Below, piece by piece: positions 9,669 through 17,349 of a DNA stretch of 39,825 nucleotides. The notes beneath the pieces were generated by a model. The model was not told where the DNA came from. It was given only the letters and a program-made list of their open reading frames with translations, and made no database searches. Both the position numbers and the translations under genes were made by a program. Source of the DNA: a bacterium (GTDB lineage: Bacteria; Planctomycetota; SZUA-567); assembly GCA_003249795.1 (NCBI GenBank), contig QKHZ01000261.1, positions 1 to 39,825 of the forward strand. The letters run 5' to 3'. Numbering within the stretch: position 1 is the first letter of the stretch; each line of letters opens with the position of its first letter.

Positions 9669-10033
9669 GCATTTCTCCATCAAAAAGCGGTTTTTCCGCA
9701 AATTTGGCTGAAAATTCATTATCGGACATGCGCCAAGGCTGTATTGCTCCGAAACAGGAGTATTATGGCAGATTCTGCGCAAGATGCAAGGATGGGGCGT
9801 GGGAAAGCGTGTCTTGAAAATGTGGATAAAGTCATCTTTTCATCCGAAAGATGGACACTTTGTGAAAAATTCCTTTCAGCTTTGCCATCAATCAGGCCGA
9901 TGTAACCTCTAAATATCTCCATCCGGCGTGGATATTTCGTATCGCTGGGCCGTTGTGGTGCGGCTGGAGGGTTGTGAGGCAGAACCTGTTGCCATTGTGG
10001 ACGGGTATATTATTTGATGGAGGAGGAGCGTTC
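9669..10033. other. Divergent intergenic region, aroA and TPR gene
   Basis: This 365-nt gap holds the leader regions of aroA (minus) and the secreted TPR protein (plus). A candidate minus promoter is listed separately. A strong AGGAGGAG ribosome site at 10020-10027 precedes the ATG at 10034. In-frame codons upstream of 10034 extend the open frame but look non-coding. No additional gene is supported. Confidence 0.5.
9762..9789 (-). promoter_or_regulatory. Candidate aroA promoter
   Basis: On the minus strand TTGCAT (9784-9789) and CATAAT (9762-9767, 5/6 match to the -10 consensus) are separated by 16 nt. Transcription would start near 9755, giving a leader of roughly 90 nt to the aroA ATG. The -35 is only a partial match. 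Confidence 0.35.
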
Positions 10034-12724
10034 ATGTCGGCTTCCTGCTGGATGAGACGGATCCTGGGTGTTATGGTCCTGGCTGCAGCGTTAACCGGGT
10101 CGATCGCCTGGAGTTGGCCGTGGAAAACCGAAAAGGTCGAACGGGATGAAAATACCGCGGAGATCACCTTGCGTGATGCAATGGAGAATCCGGACCGTTT
10201 TCTAGGGTATCCTGTGGAGTTTCGTTGCCGGTTTGCCATGCACGGCAAGCTGTTCAAGCATTTCCACACGGAATTTTCGCCGGAGAGGCACTTCAACTTT
10301 GCCGTCTGGCCGCTGGAAGCACAGCTCTGGAAAAACAAAGACCGTCGTATGGTGTTGCCGACGCTCTACGTCGACAAGACTCAGGAAAAGGTCTTCGAAA
10401 AGATGAAAGACCTCAAACGCTATGATGCGATTGAGATCGAAGGCCGGATCATGAGCAGCTACGCAAGCCTGCCATGGATTCTGGTGACAAATATCCGTTC
10501 GCTGGGTGCGGCAAAATATGTGATCACCGAAGGCGCGATTGTCAATATCCGCCAAGGGGTCAAGCTTATGCAGAGCGGCGAGTATGAACTTGCAGCCCGC
10601 CAGTTTGATGATGCTGTGAAAAAAGGCGTTCCGGAAGACCAGTCTTCAGTTGTGTTGCAGATGCTGGGCCAGTGCAAGCTCAAGAGCAAAGATTACGAAG
10701 CGGCAAAGACCAATCTTGAAGAAGCAAGTCAGGCGCCGGTAGAATCCAACGACCGCGAAGCGAAGATCCTGCTGGATTTGGCTGAGGCGCAAGTCAACGG
10801 CGGTGATGCAGACGGCGCGATTGAAACTTGCAAGAAACTGTTTGAAATCAGCGCGGATTATGCAAAAGGCTATGGATTGCTCGGGCAGGCGTACGGCATG
10901 AAGGGCAATATTGATGAAGGTCTGGCTGAGTGCGATACGGCGATCAAGCTTCCGGGTGCAACCGCTGACGATATCGCGATGGGACACGTTTATAAAGCGC
11001 GTGTACTCGTAAACGGTCAGCGCTACGCAGACGCGATCCGCGAATATGCACAGGCCATCGACGGCACAAGTCCCCTGCAGGCATCACCCTGGTTGCACAA
11101 AGAAATCGGTAAACTTTACGAATGGCGGTATGACGAAACGGGAACGGCTGCTCATCTTGCAGAAGCCGAGCGCGTATACGGAAATGCCAGCGTTCTCTCG
11201 CACCGTCAAGATCCCGAAAGCCTGTATCTTTTGGCGCGGGTCGCCTATAAGCTGGAGATCGCCAAGGCCCAGCCGGACTATACCAAAGTGCTGGATCTGC
11301 TGAACGCATGTCTTGCGATTGATCCGGAATATGCTGATGCGAAGGTTTTGAAAGTCATGGTCGAAACTGCGAAGGGTGATGCTCCCGAAGGGGAAGACGC
11401 GCTTAAGCAGCTTTTGAACCAGAAACCGGACAATACGGAGGCGCGCCTTGCGCTAGCGGAACTATACGCAAAAGAAGGGCGCAATACGGAAGCGTTGCAA
11501 CAGTTTGGGAAGGTTCTGAATGTTGATGGGAAAAATCGCCGTGCGCTGTATGCGCACGCGTCGGTTTGTCAGGTCGAAGAACTGTGGAATGAAGCCAAAC
11601 GCGATCTGATGACGCTGGTCGTACTTGATCCGGCAGATCTCAACTACCGGATGCAGCTTGGTAGAATCCTGCTCAATTCCGGCGACGTTGTCATGGCAGT
11701 TGAACAGCTTGGGTATGCTAAAAAAGCGACCGGCCAGACCGGGATCGATGCTCTTGTCGCTTTGGGACAGGCGTATCGGGCTCAGAAAAAGCTGGATAAA
11801 GCCGAAGACGCATTCCGCGAAGCGATCATGAAACAGCCTGAGTCAACAGAAGCGATGCTGCAACTAGCGGAAGTGGTTTGCGAACGCGGCCGCAATATGG
11901 ATGAAGCGCTGGCGCTTGCCGAAGAGATGCACCGCAAGAGCCCGATGGATCCGAGAGTCCTGTCGATTCTTGGCCGTGCTCGAATTGCATCAGGCGATTA
12001 TGTCGGTGCAGACGAAGCACTGCAGACGATTGCTCCGGTCAAGCGAGTCCGTAGCGATGATTATCATCTGGCAATTGTTCGCCACAAGCTTAGCGATGAC
12101 CTTGGTGCGCTTGAATGCCTTGAGTCGGCGATGCGCCCGATTGAAGACGGTGAAGATTCTGCGAATGTGAACCTTGTTCTGGCGAAAGCGAAAGAATTGC
12201 TCCCGCAAATCCGCAAGAGCATGCCGCAGGATCTTCCGCAGGACGCCGTTGCCGAAACCAAACGCTCTGAAAGCGAAGAGACCACTGCTTCGGCAGAAGA
12301 AACAGAGACCGGTTCGATTCAGATGCCTGCTCCGACCGGTTTTATTGCTGCAGAGATTGAACCGGCTGAGTCTGCCAAGGTAGAAGAAGTGGCAAAGGAA
12401 GAAGTTGCTGAAAATGACCCGCTGGCCTCGCTTGCGATCCCATCACCGGCTCCGGTCGTTGGGGTTCCTGCTGTAGCTGCAGAAACTGATAAGAAAATCG
12501 AGTCGAGTGAGAGTGACTGGTCGTTTCCGACAGATCTTCCCAAAACAACTTCGGAAGCTGTGAAGAGCAAAAAACTTGATAAGGAAGACAAGCAGGCGCT
12601 TGAAATCTCAGGTCTGAGTCTGGAAGATCTGATCGAACTTGATCCGGATAATGAAGAAGTCCGCCTCATGAACGGTCCGCAGAAGGCTGAGAAAAACGAC
12701 GTGAAATTAGCGCCGATCCAGTGA
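10034..12724 (+). CDS. Secreted OB-fold/TPR protein with acidic C-terminal tail
   Basis: An 896-aa protein. ATG 10034 was chosen because AGGAGGAG stands 6 nt upstream and a signal peptide follows (MRRILGVMVLAAALTGSIAWS). Residues of about 45-160 form a beta-rich module (GYPVEFRCRF, FNFAVWPLEAQLW, YDAIEIEGRIMS, WILVTNIRSL) resembling an OB fold. From about 170 to 720 there are about a dozen TPR units, such as SGEYELAARQFDDAVKKG, GRNTEALQQFGKVLNVDG and KKLDKAEDAFREAIMKQPES. The last 170 residues are low-complexity and rich in Glu, Ala and Ser, probably disordered. A periplasmic scaffold role is inferred. The gene is monocistronic, ending in a strong terminator. I do not recognise a named family. 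Confidence 0.8.
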   Translation: MSASCWMRRILGVMVLAAALTGSIAWSWPWKTEKVERDENTAEITLRDAMENPDRFLGYPVEFRCRFAMHGKLFKHFHTEFSPERHFNFAVWPLEAQLWKNKDRRMVLPTLYVDKTQEKVFEKMKDLKRYDAIEIEGRIMSSYASLPWILVTNIRSLGAAKYVITEGAIVNIRQGVKLMQSGEYELAARQFDDAVKKGVPEDQSSVVLQMLGQCKLKSKDYEAAKTNLEEASQAPVESNDREAKILLDLAEAQVNGGDADGAIETCKKLFEISADYAKGYGLLGQAYGMKGNIDEGLAECDTAIKLPGATADDIAMGHVYKARVLVNGQRYADAIREYAQAIDGTSPLQASPWLHKEIGKLYEWRYDETGTAAHLAEAERVYGNASVLSHRQDPESLYLLARVAYKLEIAKAQPDYTKVLDLLNACLAIDPEYADAKVLKVMVETAKGDAPEGEDALKQLLNQKPDNTEARLALAELYAKEGRNTEALQQFGKVLNVDGKNRRALYAHASVCQVEELWNEAKRDLMTLVVLDPADLNYRMQLGRILLNSGDVVMAVEQLGYAKKATGQTGIDALVALGQAYRAQKKLDKAEDAFREAIMKQPESTEAMLQLAEVVCERGRNMDEALALAEEMHRKSPMDPRVLSILGRARIASGDYVGADEALQTIAPVKRVRSDDYHLAIVRHKLSDDLGALECLESAMRPIEDGEDSANVNLVLAKAKELLPQIRKSMPQDLPQDAVAETKRSESEETTASAEETETGSIQMPAPTGFIAAEIEPAESAKVEEVAKEEVAENDPLASLAIPSPAPVVGVPAVAAETDKKIESSESDWSFPTDLPKTTSEAVKSKKLDKEDKQALEISGLSLEDLIELDPDNEEVRLMNGPQKAEKNDVKLAPIQ

Positions 12725-12768
12725 ATTGAGCGGATACCTTCCGCGATTAGTTTAAAATAATTTTGATC

Positions 12769-12808
12769 GGGACGCCTCTTCTGTTTGGCGTCCCGTCTTG
12801 TTTTTTTT
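12769..12808 (+). terminator. Rho-independent terminator after the TPR gene
   Basis: A perfect 8-bp GC-rich stem (GGGACGCC 12769-12776, GGCGTCCC 12787-12794) with a 10-nt loop is followed by a T tract (12801-12808). It separates the TPR gene from murD. Confidence 0.9.
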
Positions 12809-12871
12809 GCGGATTTTTGTACAAAAGAGTTCTTGAATCTGTCTGAAACAGGCTTGCCGGAAAGGGAGTAC

Positions 12872-14275
12872 ATGGCGATTGAGTGGTTGGATCGGCATCG
12901 TCGGGTAACGGTGATGGGCCTTGGACTGTTTGGTGGCGGGCTTGGTGCGGCGCGGTTCTGGCGCGGACTCGGGGCGGACGTGACTGTGACCGATTTGCGC
13001 ACGGCTGAGCAACTGGCGCCGTCAGTTAAAGCGCTGGAAGGCTCCGGCTGCCGTTTGGTATTGGGACGTCACGAAAAAGAGGATTTCACCAACACCGACT
13101 TGCTTGTCGTCAACCCTGCAGTCAAACCGTCGAATGAGTATATCCGTCTTGCTCGCAGTGCGGGTGCGCAGGTGATGACGGAAACCGGCATTGCGTTTCG
13201 GATGTTTCATGGGCCTCTGATTGCCGTAACCGGCAGTAACGGCAAGTCGACGACGACGTCACTGCTTGGAGCGATGTGTTCTGCGCATGATGAGGGAACG
13301 CTTGTCGGCGGCAACATCGGAGGAAGTCTTCTTGAGGCGATGAGTACGCACACGCCGTCGTCGCCGATCGTGGCGGAGCTGTCGAGTTTTCAGCTGCATC
13401 ATCTGAAAGGACAGAAGATCGCTCCGACTGTAGCGGTCGTGACAAATCTTTCGCCCAACCATCTGGACTGGCACAAAACGCTGCTTCATTATTACGAGTC
13501 CAAGCGTCACCTGATCCGTTTTCAATCGGCTGACAACACTGCCGTACTGAACGCGGATGATCCGGTTCTGCGAGAGTGGGCGGCGTTGGCTGAAGGTCGG
13601 GTGATCATGGTTTCGCTGGCAGATCCCGGATCGGAGAATGCGTGTTATCTTGAGGGTGAATTGATCCGGTTGCGTGAAAAAGAATCTGTCCGCACGATCG
13701 GCGATATCACGGCGCTGCGTCTGCCTGGTGCGCATAACCGGATGAATGCGCTGATGGCAGCGGCGGCGTGTTATGCGTACTGCGGCGATGTTGAAGCGGT
13801 GAACGCAGGGATGCGCAACTTTGGGGGGTTGCCTTCACGATTGGAGACGGTTGCGCAGACCGGTGGCATCCGCTTTGTCAATGACTCGATTGCGACGACG
13901 CCGGAGAGTGCGATCTGCGGACTGGCCAGCTTTACCTGTCCGCGTGTGTTGATTGCCGGAGGTTATGACAAAGGCTCGTCGTTTGATGAATTGGGCGGGG
14001 CTATCGTCAAAGGGGCGCACGCGGTTGTCTTGATTGGAAAAACTGCGCCGAAGTTGCGGGAGGCGATCTTGAAATCTGACTCGTCGTTTGCATTGAAAAT
14101 TCATGACGCAGGAACAGATTTTACCGCCGCCGTCCAGAAGGCATACGAACTGTGTCCCGATGGCGGTGTGGTGCTGCTGAGTCCGGCGTGTGCAAGCTAT
14201 GATATGTTTACGAATTTTGAAGAGCGAGCCGAGAAATTCAGGTCGCTCGCAAGGGAGATTGCCGCACATGCGTGA
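12872..14275 (+). CDS. murD: UDP-N-acetylmuramoyl-L-alanine:D-glutamate ligase
   Basis: A 467-aa cytoplasmic Mur ligase that adds D-glutamate to UDP-MurNAc-L-Ala with ATP. It shows the N-terminal nucleotide-fold start (VTVMGLGLFGGG), the ATP loop G121-S126 with K125 (VTGSNGKSTT), AELSSFQL, NLSPNHLDWHKT, NDSIATTPES, GGYDKGSSF and LSPACASYDMFTNFEERAEKF, all in the MurD order. Start ATG 12872 has GGGAG 5 nt upstream; the longer frame reaches back into the preceding terminator. No other mur or fts gene is adjacent, so it lies outside a classic division-cell-wall cluster. Its 3' end overlaps the next gene by 8 nt. Confidence 0.96.
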   Translation: MAIEWLDRHRRVTVMGLGLFGGGLGAARFWRGLGADVTVTDLRTAEQLAPSVKALEGSGCRLVLGRHEKEDFTNTDLLVVNPAVKPSNEYIRLARSAGAQVMTETGIAFRMFHGPLIAVTGSNGKSTTTSLLGAMCSAHDEGTLVGGNIGGSLLEAMSTHTPSSPIVAELSSFQLHHLKGQKIAPTVAVVTNLSPNHLDWHKTLLHYYESKRHLIRFQSADNTAVLNADDPVLREWAALAEGRVIMVSLADPGSENACYLEGELIRLREKESVRTIGDITALRLPGAHNRMNALMAAAACYAYCGDVEAVNAGMRNFGGLPSRLETVAQTGGIRFVNDSIATTPESAICGLASFTCPRVLIAGGYDKGSSFDELGGAIVKGAHAVVLIGKTAPKLREAILKSDSSFALKIHDAGTDFTAAVQKAYELCPDGGVVLLSPACASYDMFTNFEERAEKFRSLAREIAAHA

Positions 14276-15488
14276 TAATATTGGTACGGAAAACGCAAAA
14301 CAGGGCGACAATGAGACGGCTCCCAAAAGCTCATTCTGGCGGGTGAAACTGATTCTGCTGGTGATGGCGCTCATGTTGTCCGAGGTCGCATCATATCTTG
14401 TTTGTTGTGTATTGGTTGACCGTGGCGTGCTTTATCGTCCGGTAATTGCTGATGCAAAAGAATATCTTTCCCGTCGCGATCCGGTTCTTGGGTGGCCATC
14501 ACCGCAGGATTTCGGTGGCGATAAGTTCGATGCGATCGGTAGCCGGCCGGTTCCCGCGTATCAGGATTCGTCCGATACCGATATCCCTGTTTCACTCTAT
14601 GGCGATTCATTTACCTACGGCGCGGAAGTTGACCATCAGCACGCGTGGGGCAATGTTCTGTCCAAGTTGCTGGGCAAGCGAGTGAACAACTTTGGTGTCG
14701 GCGGATACGGGTCGGATCAGGCGTACCTGCGGTTTCTGAACAACAAGCAGGACAAAGCGCCGGTTGTGATTCTGACGCATCTTTCGGAAAACATCATGCG
14801 CAACTGCAATGAACTGCGTGACCTGTTGTATCCCGGACACGGCAGGGGCTTTACTCCCGGGTTTGTAGCAGAACGTGACGGAACTCTTCGGCTTGTGCCG
14901 CTGCCGCAGATGACAGAAGATACGTATGTGGATTTCATGCGCTATCCCGAGAATCATTTAAAAGACGATTATTTTATCCCGGGCGGCCCGGCGGGGGTGA
15001 GCCGGATGGGTTTTCCGTATACGCTGAGCTTGTGCCGTGCGGTTTTTCATTTTCACATTCGCGCGGAGCTTAAGGGACTGCCTTGGTATGCGGAGTTTTA
15101 TCATCCTGACCATCCTGCACGAGGCGTTCAGGTGACTGCAGGTATCTTGCAGAAATTTGTAGAAGATGCCAAGGCGCGGGGGCGGATACCGCTGGTGGTT
15201 ATCTTGCCGACCGGGCTTGATATCGAGCACTACCGCAAGAGCGGCACATGGATTACCCAGCCGCTTCTGGATGAACTGACGGTGCGTGGGGTTGGCTATA
15301 TCAATCCGGGGCCAGCGCTGAGCGAGGCGTTTACCGGTGATGATTTGGCAGCATATTACGCCCACCACACCATCGGCGGACATTTTAATGAAGACGGTTA
15401 TGAGACTCTGGCGAAGATTATTTATGGCGAACTGGCCAACCGTAACCTCGCTGGAGCGAAGGCGATTTCGCCTGATGTTCAGCACTAA
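14268..15488 (+). CDS. Membrane-anchored SGNH/GDSL-like hydrolase
   Basis: A 406-aa protein whose ATG 14268 lies inside the last codons of murD (8-nt overlap), implying translational coupling. Residues 28-49 form one transmembrane helix after a short basic cytoplasmic tail, so the catalytic part is probably periplasmic. SGNH block I is YGDSFTYGAE with Ser114; an NNFGVGGYGSDQ block and LTHLSENIMRN follow, and the C-terminal His372 lies in GGHFNEDGYE. The acidic residue usually found two or three positions before this His is absent (IGGH). Acyl or acetyl esterase or transferase activity on a cell-wall or surface glycan is inferred from the fold, anchor and murD coupling. Confidence 0.8.
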   Translation: MRDNIGTENAKQGDNETAPKSSFWRVKLILLVMALMLSEVASYLVCCVLVDRGVLYRPVIADAKEYLSRRDPVLGWPSPQDFGGDKFDAIGSRPVPAYQDSSDTDIPVSLYGDSFTYGAEVDHQHAWGNVLSKLLGKRVNNFGVGGYGSDQAYLRFLNNKQDKAPVVILTHLSENIMRNCNELRDLLYPGHGRGFTPGFVAERDGTLRLVPLPQMTEDTYVDFMRYPENHLKDDYFIPGGPAGVSRMGFPYTLSLCRAVFHFHIRAELKGLPWYAEFYHPDHPARGVQVTAGILQKFVEDAKARGRIPLVVILPTGLDIEHYRKSGTWITQPLLDELTVRGVGYINPGPALSEAFTGDDLAAYYAHHTIGGHFNEDGYETLAKIIYGELANRNLAGAKAISPDVQH

Positions 15489-15699
15489 TCGGTTCATTCT
15501 ACTGTTCATGCTTGAATAAAATTTCAAACGAGAGTTGTTCTTTGATCCTGTGAGGTCAATATGGGTTTTGATTAATATAACCATATATGAATCTGCATAT
15601 TAGAAGAAATAATTAATTAACCGCAAGAAAACCGTTCCCCACAGTTTTTTATTAATTGTAAGATGTTAATAGAATGAAATTGTGGCGACAGGAGCGGAT

Positions 15700-17184
15700 A
15701 TGCTGAGCGACAGCCGGTTAATAAAAAAGGCAAGCAGTCAATTCGGCTATTTCACATCACAGCAGGCGATCAACGCCGGCTTTTCCCAACCTGTACAGTT
15801 TTATCATGTCAAAAAAGGTGACTGGCTCTCCATCGATCGGGGGCTGTTCCGGTTGTCCGGTTTTGAAGATACCGACGAGAGCGAGTTCGTCTGCTGGTCA
15901 TTGTGGCTGACTGTCTACCGCAAACAGGCAAAGGCCTGTGTCAGTCACGATAGCGCGCTGTTTTATTACGGGCTGAGTTCTCACAAACCTGACCAAGTAC
16001 ATCTGTTGCTGCAGAGCAAGCATCCGGTTGCGCGTGAAATCGACGGGTGCGTTTTTCATACCGGTGAAATCGGCCGCGAAGAAGTGAAAAAGCAAAAAGG
16101 ATTTTCCATCACAACGGCGCAGCGGACGTTGGTTGATATGCGGCCGGAGCTGGTGTTGCAGAAACGGTGGGTGGATACGGTCAGTCTGGCGCGTGAGAAG
16201 GGGCTGATTGATCAACATGCGGAAGCGGAATTGATGGCCGGTTTTCTTGGACGTGCGGACCGGCTTGTCAGTATGGATCATTCATGGGGAGGTGTCAGGA
16301 TGCCGAATGCGGGTGATGGACGTCAATTTGCCGGAGCGCAACAGTCCGCGGAGCCAGCGACGGTGGAGTTATCTGGGTTTACAAGAGGTCTGCGCAGGCC
16401 GCTACTGGGAAGCCAGCAGGCGTTTACGCTGGTTGAACTGCTGGTTGTAATCGCGATTATTGCGATTCTGGCAGGCATGTTGCTGCCGGCGCTGAAAAAT
16501 GCGCAACAGTCGGCCAAGATGGCATCGTGCATGAATAACATGCGCCAGTGTGGGATGGCTTTGGCTGGGTATGCAAGCGACAGCAACGACTGGGTGATCG
16601 GCGGCGAGTATAGCCTATGTCTTGGTACGATGATGATCAATTACGGGTATCTTACAAATTACGGCAGCTATAATACCTATACGCACGCCTATAATGTCCA
16701 GCGAAACGCTGTTTTTACCTGCCCGTCGTTGCCTGCACCGGATCAGTATTACGAGTACGGAACGACCTATCCGAGTAACGGTTATCCGACCCATTCGCGT
16801 CAGAGTTTTGGGTTGCGTCGTGTTGGTGGATTATTTTATTATCAAGGCGAGGTTGTTGATTCAGTCAAGTCAGTTGCAAAGATGTCAACATTGCATAAGC
16901 CGTCACAGTTGCCCTACATGGTAGATACCGTTTCTCCGACGTCAAGCTCCTCGCTTGGCGTTTATGAAGCGCAGTCCTATGTCTGGTATATGAGCGGTGG
17001 TTCATGGGGATCTCTGGGGTATTGCGGTATTCTGGATTTGCGGCATGGCCAAAGGGCGGATGTATGGTTTCCCGACGGACATGCCAGTACGTGGTCTGTG
17101 GGAGACGCCGCTGACTTTAAAGAGCCATATACGGGGACGGGGATGTGGAATATCGGATGCAAACTCGGTGATACGCTCTTCTGA
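15700..17184 (+). CDS. AbiEi-type antitoxin/winged-helix regulator fused to a pseudopilin (copy A)
   Basis: A 494-aa fusion. Residues 1 to about 190 match AbiEi-family antitoxins: a winged helix ([34 protein letters not shown]), then [19 protein letters not shown] and [12 protein letters not shown] linker of about 50 residues leads to [20 protein letters not shown] starting at F242, the class III pilin segment with the conserved Glu at mature position 5. The C-terminal part has [13 protein letters not shown], an H-x9-DG motif common in PVC pseudopilins. ATG 15700 has AGGAG 7 nt upstream; a GTG at 15682 is possible. No stop or frame break separates the halves, and a paralogue at 31802 has the same build. 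The 1343-aa enzyme follows after 165 nt. No AbiEii toxin is near. Confidence 0.88.
   Translation: MLSDSRLIKKASSQFGYFTSQQAINAGFSQPVQFYHVKKGDWLSIDRGLFRLSGFEDTDESEFVCWSLWLTVYRKQAKACVSHDSALFYYGLSSHKPDQVHLLLQSKHPVAREIDGCVFHTGEIGREEVKKQKGFSITTAQRTLVDMRPELVLQKRWVDTVSLAREKGLIDQHAEAELMAGFLGRADRLVSMDHSWGGVRMPNAGDGRQFAGAQQSAEPATVELSGFTRGLRRPLLGSQQAFTLVELLVVIAIIAILAGMLLPALKNAQQSAKMASCMNNMRQCGMALAGYASDSNDWVIGGEYSLCLGTMMINYGYLTNYGSYNTYTHAYNVQRNAVFTCPSLPAPDQYYEYGTTYPSNGYPTHSRQSFGLRRVGGLFYYQGEVVDSVKSVAKMSTLHKPSQLPYMVDTVSPTSSSSLGVYEAQSYVWYMSGGSWGSLGYCGILDLRHGQRADVWFPDGHASTWSVGDAADFKEPYTGTGMWNIGCKLGDTLF
16286..16302 (+). promoter_or_regulatory. Internal ribosome site and in-frame ATG within fusion A
   Basis: GGGGAGGTG (16286-16294), containing a 7-nt match to the anti-Shine-Dalgarno, stands 5 nt before an in-frame ATG at 16300 (codon 201). 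Initiation here would give a 294-aa pseudopilin with a 41-residue leader and no AbiEi domain. Copy B has an equivalent site at codon 200. Confidence 0.55.
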
Positions 17185-17243
17185 TCTTGATGCTACTGTA
17201 ATGTCCGTTTGAATGTTTACTGACTTCGATAGGTGATGCAATA

Positions 17244-17263
17244 CTGCGCCATGACGGGCGCAG
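17244..17263 (+). other. Hairpin between fusion A and its downstream enzyme
   Basis: A 7-bp GC-rich stem (17244-17250 with 17257-17263) and 6-nt loop lie in the 165-nt gap. A short T run occurs 16 nt later, too far for a good terminator. It could attenuate read-through or protect the upstream mRNA. Confidence 0.35.
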
Positions 17264-17349
17264 AGAGGAGTGCATTGTCTTTTTGCAGGTTGTTTTCTCG
17301 TGAATAGAGTTGTCGTTCTTTGTTATGATTCTTATCAAAGGAGCGTGCG

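Noticed and set aside
12319-13002. An antisense frame across the end of the TPR gene and start of murD
   Set aside because: It runs through the terminator and the murD start and encodes low-complexity Ser-rich sequence mirroring the acidic tail.
16200-16430. The fusion in copy A as a sequencing frameshift or lost stop codon
   Set aside because: The frame is continuous and an equally built paralogue with the same leader length exists at 31802-33139.
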